From contig NZ_MVOL01000003.1 in the NCBI RefSeq assembly GCF_002018875.1, positions 434,001-498,000 on the forward strand: 64,000 nt of DNA, written 5' to 3'. Source of the DNA: Pseudomonas sp. MF4836 (lineage in GTDB: Bacteria; Pseudomonadota; Gammaproteobacteria; Pseudomonadales; Pseudomonadaceae). A program made the translations under genes and the position numbers. The notes under the pieces were generated by a model that was given only the letters and a program-made list of their open reading frames with translations, did not search any database and was not told the DNA's origin. Below, one piece after another: positions 60,968 to 64,000 of this stretch (position 1 is its first letter; each line of letters begins with the position of its first letter).

Positions 60968-63598
60968 ATGAGCGATATTGATGCGCGCCTGCGCGAAGAT
61001 GTTCACCTCTTGGGTGAGCTGTTGGGCAACACCATCCGCGAGCAGTACGGGGAGGAGTTTCTCGACAAGATCGAGCAGATTCGCAAGGGTGCCAAGGCCG
61101 ACCGGCGTGGTTCGGCCAGCGCCGAACTGAGTGCCAGCCTGGACCAGTTGAGCGAAGACGAGCTGCTGCCGGTGGCCCGGGCCTTCAACCAGTTTCTCAA
61201 CCTGGCGAACATCGCCGAGCAATACCAATTGATTCACCGTCGCGATGAGTCGCAACCGGCGCCGTTCGAGGCACGAGTTCTGCCCGAGCTGCTGGCGCGG
61301 CTGCGTGCCGAGGGCCACGGTGCCGAGTCCCTGGCCAAGCAGTTGGGGCGCCTGGAAATCGAACTGGTGCTGACCGCGCACCCCACCGAAGTGGCCCGTC
61401 GCACCCTGATTCAAAAGTACGATGCGATTGCCGCGCAATTGGCAGCCCAGGACCATCGCGACCTGACCAGTGCCGAGCGCGCGCAGATCCACGAACGCCT
61501 GCAACGGCTGATCGCCGAAGCCTGGCACACCGAAGAAATCCGCCGCACCCGGCCGACGCCGGTGGACGAGGCCAAGTGGGGCTTTGCGGTCATCGAGCAT
61601 TCCCTGTGGCAGGCCATCCCGAGCTATCTGCGCAAGGCCGACAAAGCCCTGCATGCGGCGACCGGCCTGCACCTGCCGCTGGAGTCGGCACCGATCCGCT
61701 TCGCTTCGTGGATGGGCGGCGATCGCGACGGCAACCCCAATGTCACGGCCGCAGTGACCCGCGAGGTGCTGCTGCTGGCACGCTGGATGGCGGCGGACCT
61801 GTACTTGCGCGATATCGATCACCTGGCGGCCGAACTGTCCATGCAACAGGCCAGTGCCGCCCTGCAGGCCAAGGCCGGGGACAGCTCTGAACCCTATCGC
61901 GCGGTGCTCAAACAATTGCGCGAGCGGCTGCGGGCAACCCGCAACTGGGCGCAGGCGGCGCTCAAGGGACCGGTGCCGGCCACCCCGGATGTGCTGCAGA
62001 ACAATCGCGACCTGCTTGATCCGTTGCTGCTTTGCTACCACTCGCTGCACGAATGCGGCATGGGCGTGATCGCCGATGGGCCGTTGCTCGATTGCCTGCG
62101 CCGGGCGGTGACCTTTGGCCTGTTCCTGGTCCGCCTGGATGTGCGCCAGGACTCCAGCCGCCACAGCGGCGCCATGAGCGAAATCACCGACTACCTGGGG
62201 TTGGGCCGTTACGAGGACTGGAGCGAAGAGCAGCGCATCGAGTTCCTGATGCGCGAACTGAGCAACCGTCGTCCCTTGCTGCCGGGCCATTTCAAACCCT
62301 CGGCGGACACCGCTGAAGTGCTGGCCACCTGTCGCGAAGTGGCCGCTGCGCCGGCTGCGTCCCTGGGTTCCTACGTGATTTCCATGGCCGGCGCCGCCTC
62401 GGATGTCCTTGCGGTGCAACTGCTGCTCAAGGAATCCGGCGTGCTGCGGCCGATGCGCGTAGTACCGCTGTTCGAGACCCTGGCCGACCTCGATAACGCC
62501 GGTCCAGTGATCGAGAAGCTGCTGCTGTTGCCGGGCTATCGTTCGCGCTTGCACGGCCCGCAGGAAGTGATGATCGGCTACTCCGATTCGGCCAAGGATG
62601 CCGGCACCACCGCGGCCGCCTGGGCGCAGTACCGGGCTCAGGAACAATTGGTCGAAATCTGCCGCGAGCAGCAGGTCGAGCTGCTGTTGTTCCACGGCCG
62701 TGGTGGCACCGTCGGGCGGGGCGGTGGCCCGGCACACGCGGCGATTCTGTCCCAGCCGCCGGGGTCGGTGGCCGGGCGTTTCCGCACCACCGAGCAAGGG
62801 GAAATGATTCGTTTCAAATTCGGCCTGCCGGACATCGCCGAGCAGAACCTCAACCTGTACCTGGCCGCCGTGCTGGAGGCGACGTTGCTGCCGCCACCGC
62901 CGCCGCAGCCGGCCTGGCGCCACCTGATGGACGAACTGGCCAGCGATGGGGTCAAGGCCTACCGCGCGGTGGTGCGCGAGAACCCGCAGTTCGTCGAGTA
63001 CTTCCGCCAATCCACACCGGAGCAGGAGCTGGGCCGCTTGCCCCTGGGAAGCCGGCCGGCCAAGCGTCGCGCCGGCGGCATTGAAAGCCTGCGCGCCATC
63101 CCGTGGATTTTCGGCTGGACCCAGACCCGCCTCATGCTGCCGGCCTGGCTCGGCTGGGAAGCGGCCCTGAGCAAGGCATTGGAACGCGGCGAGGGTGAGT
63201 TGCTGGGGCAGATGCGTGAGCAGTGGCCGTTTTTCCGCACCCGTATCGATATGCTGGAAATGGTCCTGGCCAAGGCCGACGCCGACATCGCCCGCTCGTA
63301 TGACGAGCGCCTGGTCGAGGTGGATCTGCTGCCTTTGGGCGCCCATTTACGCGACCTATTGTCGCAGGCGTGCACCGTGGTCCTGGGCCTGACCGGCCAG
63401 TCGCAGTTGCTGGCACATAGCCCGGATACCCTGGAGTTCATCCGCCTGCGCAACACCTACCTGGACCCGCTGCATCTATTGCAGGCCGAACTGCTGGCAC
63501 GCTCGCGGCAACCGGATGTGGTCCAGGGCAGCCCGGTAGAACAAGCGCTGCTGGTGTCTGTAGCGGGGATCGCCGCCGGGTTGCGCAATACCGGTTGA
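60968..63598 (+). CDS. ppc: Phosphoenolpyruvate carboxylase
   Basis: 876 residues. Start at 60968 ([11 protein letters not shown]); an upstream in-frame GTG/ATG extension is not part of the family. Carboxylates PEP to oxaloacetate, replenishing the TCA cycle. Catalytic landmarks: [13 protein letters not shown] (active-site His), [20 protein letters not shown], the glycine loop [14 protein letters not shown] and the C-terminal NTG. Full length and intact. Confidence 0.98.
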   Translation: MSDIDARLREDVHLLGELLGNTIREQYGEEFLDKIEQIRKGAKADRRGSASAELSASLDQLSEDELLPVARAFNQFLNLANIAEQYQLIHRRDESQPAPFEARVLPELLARLRAEGHGAESLAKQLGRLEIELVLTAHPTEVARRTLIQKYDAIAAQLAAQDHRDLTSAERAQIHERLQRLIAEAWHTEEIRRTRPTPVDEAKWGFAVIEHSLWQAIPSYLRKADKALHAATGLHLPLESAPIRFASWMGGDRDGNPNVTAAVTREVLLLARWMAADLYLRDIDHLAAELSMQQASAALQAKAGDSSEPYRAVLKQLRERLRATRNWAQAALKGPVPATPDVLQNNRDLLDPLLLCYHSLHECGMGVIADGPLLDCLRRAVTFGLFLVRLDVRQDSSRHSGAMSEITDYLGLGRYEDWSEEQRIEFLMRELSNRRPLLPGHFKPSADTAEVLATCREVAAAPAASLGSYVISMAGAASDVLAVQLLLKESGVLRPMRVVPLFETLADLDNAGPVIEKLLLLPGYRSRLHGPQEVMIGYSDSAKDAGTTAAAWAQYRAQEQLVEICREQQVELLLFHGRGGTVGRGGGPAHAAILSQPPGSVAGRFRTTEQGEMIRFKFGLPDIAEQNLNLYLAAVLEATLLPPPPPQPAWRHLMDELASDGVKAYRAVVRENPQFVEYFRQSTPEQELGRLPLGSRPAKRRAGGIESLRAIPWIFGWTQTRLMLPAWLGWEAALSKALERGEGELLGQMREQWPFFRTRIDMLEMVLAKADADIARSYDERLVEVDLLPLGAHLRDLLSQACTVVLGLTGQSQLLAHSPDTLEFIRLRNTYLDPLHLLQAELLARSRQPDVVQGSPVEQALLVSVAGIAAGLRNTG

Positions 63599-64000
<402 letters not shown>

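Noticed and set aside
60899..63346. Long open frame (815 codons) on the minus strand
   Set aside because: It lies antisense to ppc, an intact core gene; high GC makes long antisense frames common.

Overview
The window is a Pseudomonas chromosome interrupted by one large foreign element. The two edges are GC-rich and carry core genes: an OmpA-like lipoprotein gene and a DUF4398-type lipoprotein gene on the left, then ppc (phosphoenolpyruvate carboxylase) and the start of adk (adenylate kinase) on the right. Between about 3.44 and 60.05 kb the base composition drops to roughly 40% GC, and almost every gene is unfamiliar. I read this stretch (about 56.6 kb) as an integrated plasmid-like element. 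It has a large serine recombinase at its left end, a ParA-type partition operon with flanking 10-bp repeat arrays, an iteron origin with its own initiator gene, a probable relaxase operon, an ArdC-like antirestriction protein and a LexA-boxed umuDC pair.

Layout. 1-3.4 kb: chromosome. 3.4-5.4: integrase. 5.4-7.4: partition operon between two CTACTA-type repeat arrays. 7.4-14.8: minus-strand accessory genes, including the ArdC-like operon. 15.0-17.5 and 21.3-23.9: two large polytopic lipoproteins on the minus strand, bracketing a plus-strand operon (17.9-21.2) with two tandem methyltransferase-like proteins that lack the catalytic motif. 24.0-31.9: mixed genes, including a 747-residue protein with an LPD7-like domain. 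32.2-35.9: coiled-coil protein, probable DNA-binding accessory protein and probable relaxase. 36.1-36.25: five direct repeats and one inverted copy of TGTCTACCGT. 36.4-44.3: a plus-strand run of membrane proteins with two more large polytopic proteins. 44.4-46.6: small genes. 46.65-48.5: iteron origin and initiator. 48.6-57.8: mostly single-gene minus-strand units, each with a near-identical promoter and its own terminator, with umuDC among them. 57.8-60.0: a candidate small RNA and a three-gene operon. 60.1-60.8: two paralogous small chromosomal genes, then ppc and adk.

How it may work together. Replication, partition, relaxase and antirestriction functions point to an element that can live as a plasmid and move by conjugation. 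No VirB4, VirD4 or VirB11-like ATPase is visible; ParA is the only protein in which I see a Walker A motif. Instead there are four very large proteins with the same build: an export signal or lipobox, early transmembrane helices, a long middle region and a C-terminal block of helices. These resemble DotA/TraY or extended VirB6/TrbL proteins in architecture only. They and the small membrane proteins around them are the best candidate for an undescribed membrane apparatus. A second strong signal is regulatory: at least ten dispersed genes share a TTTACA (or close variant) -35 box set almost always exactly 16 bp from a TAnnnT -10 box, usually inside an ATTTACATTTAA-like sequence, which suggests a common regulator.
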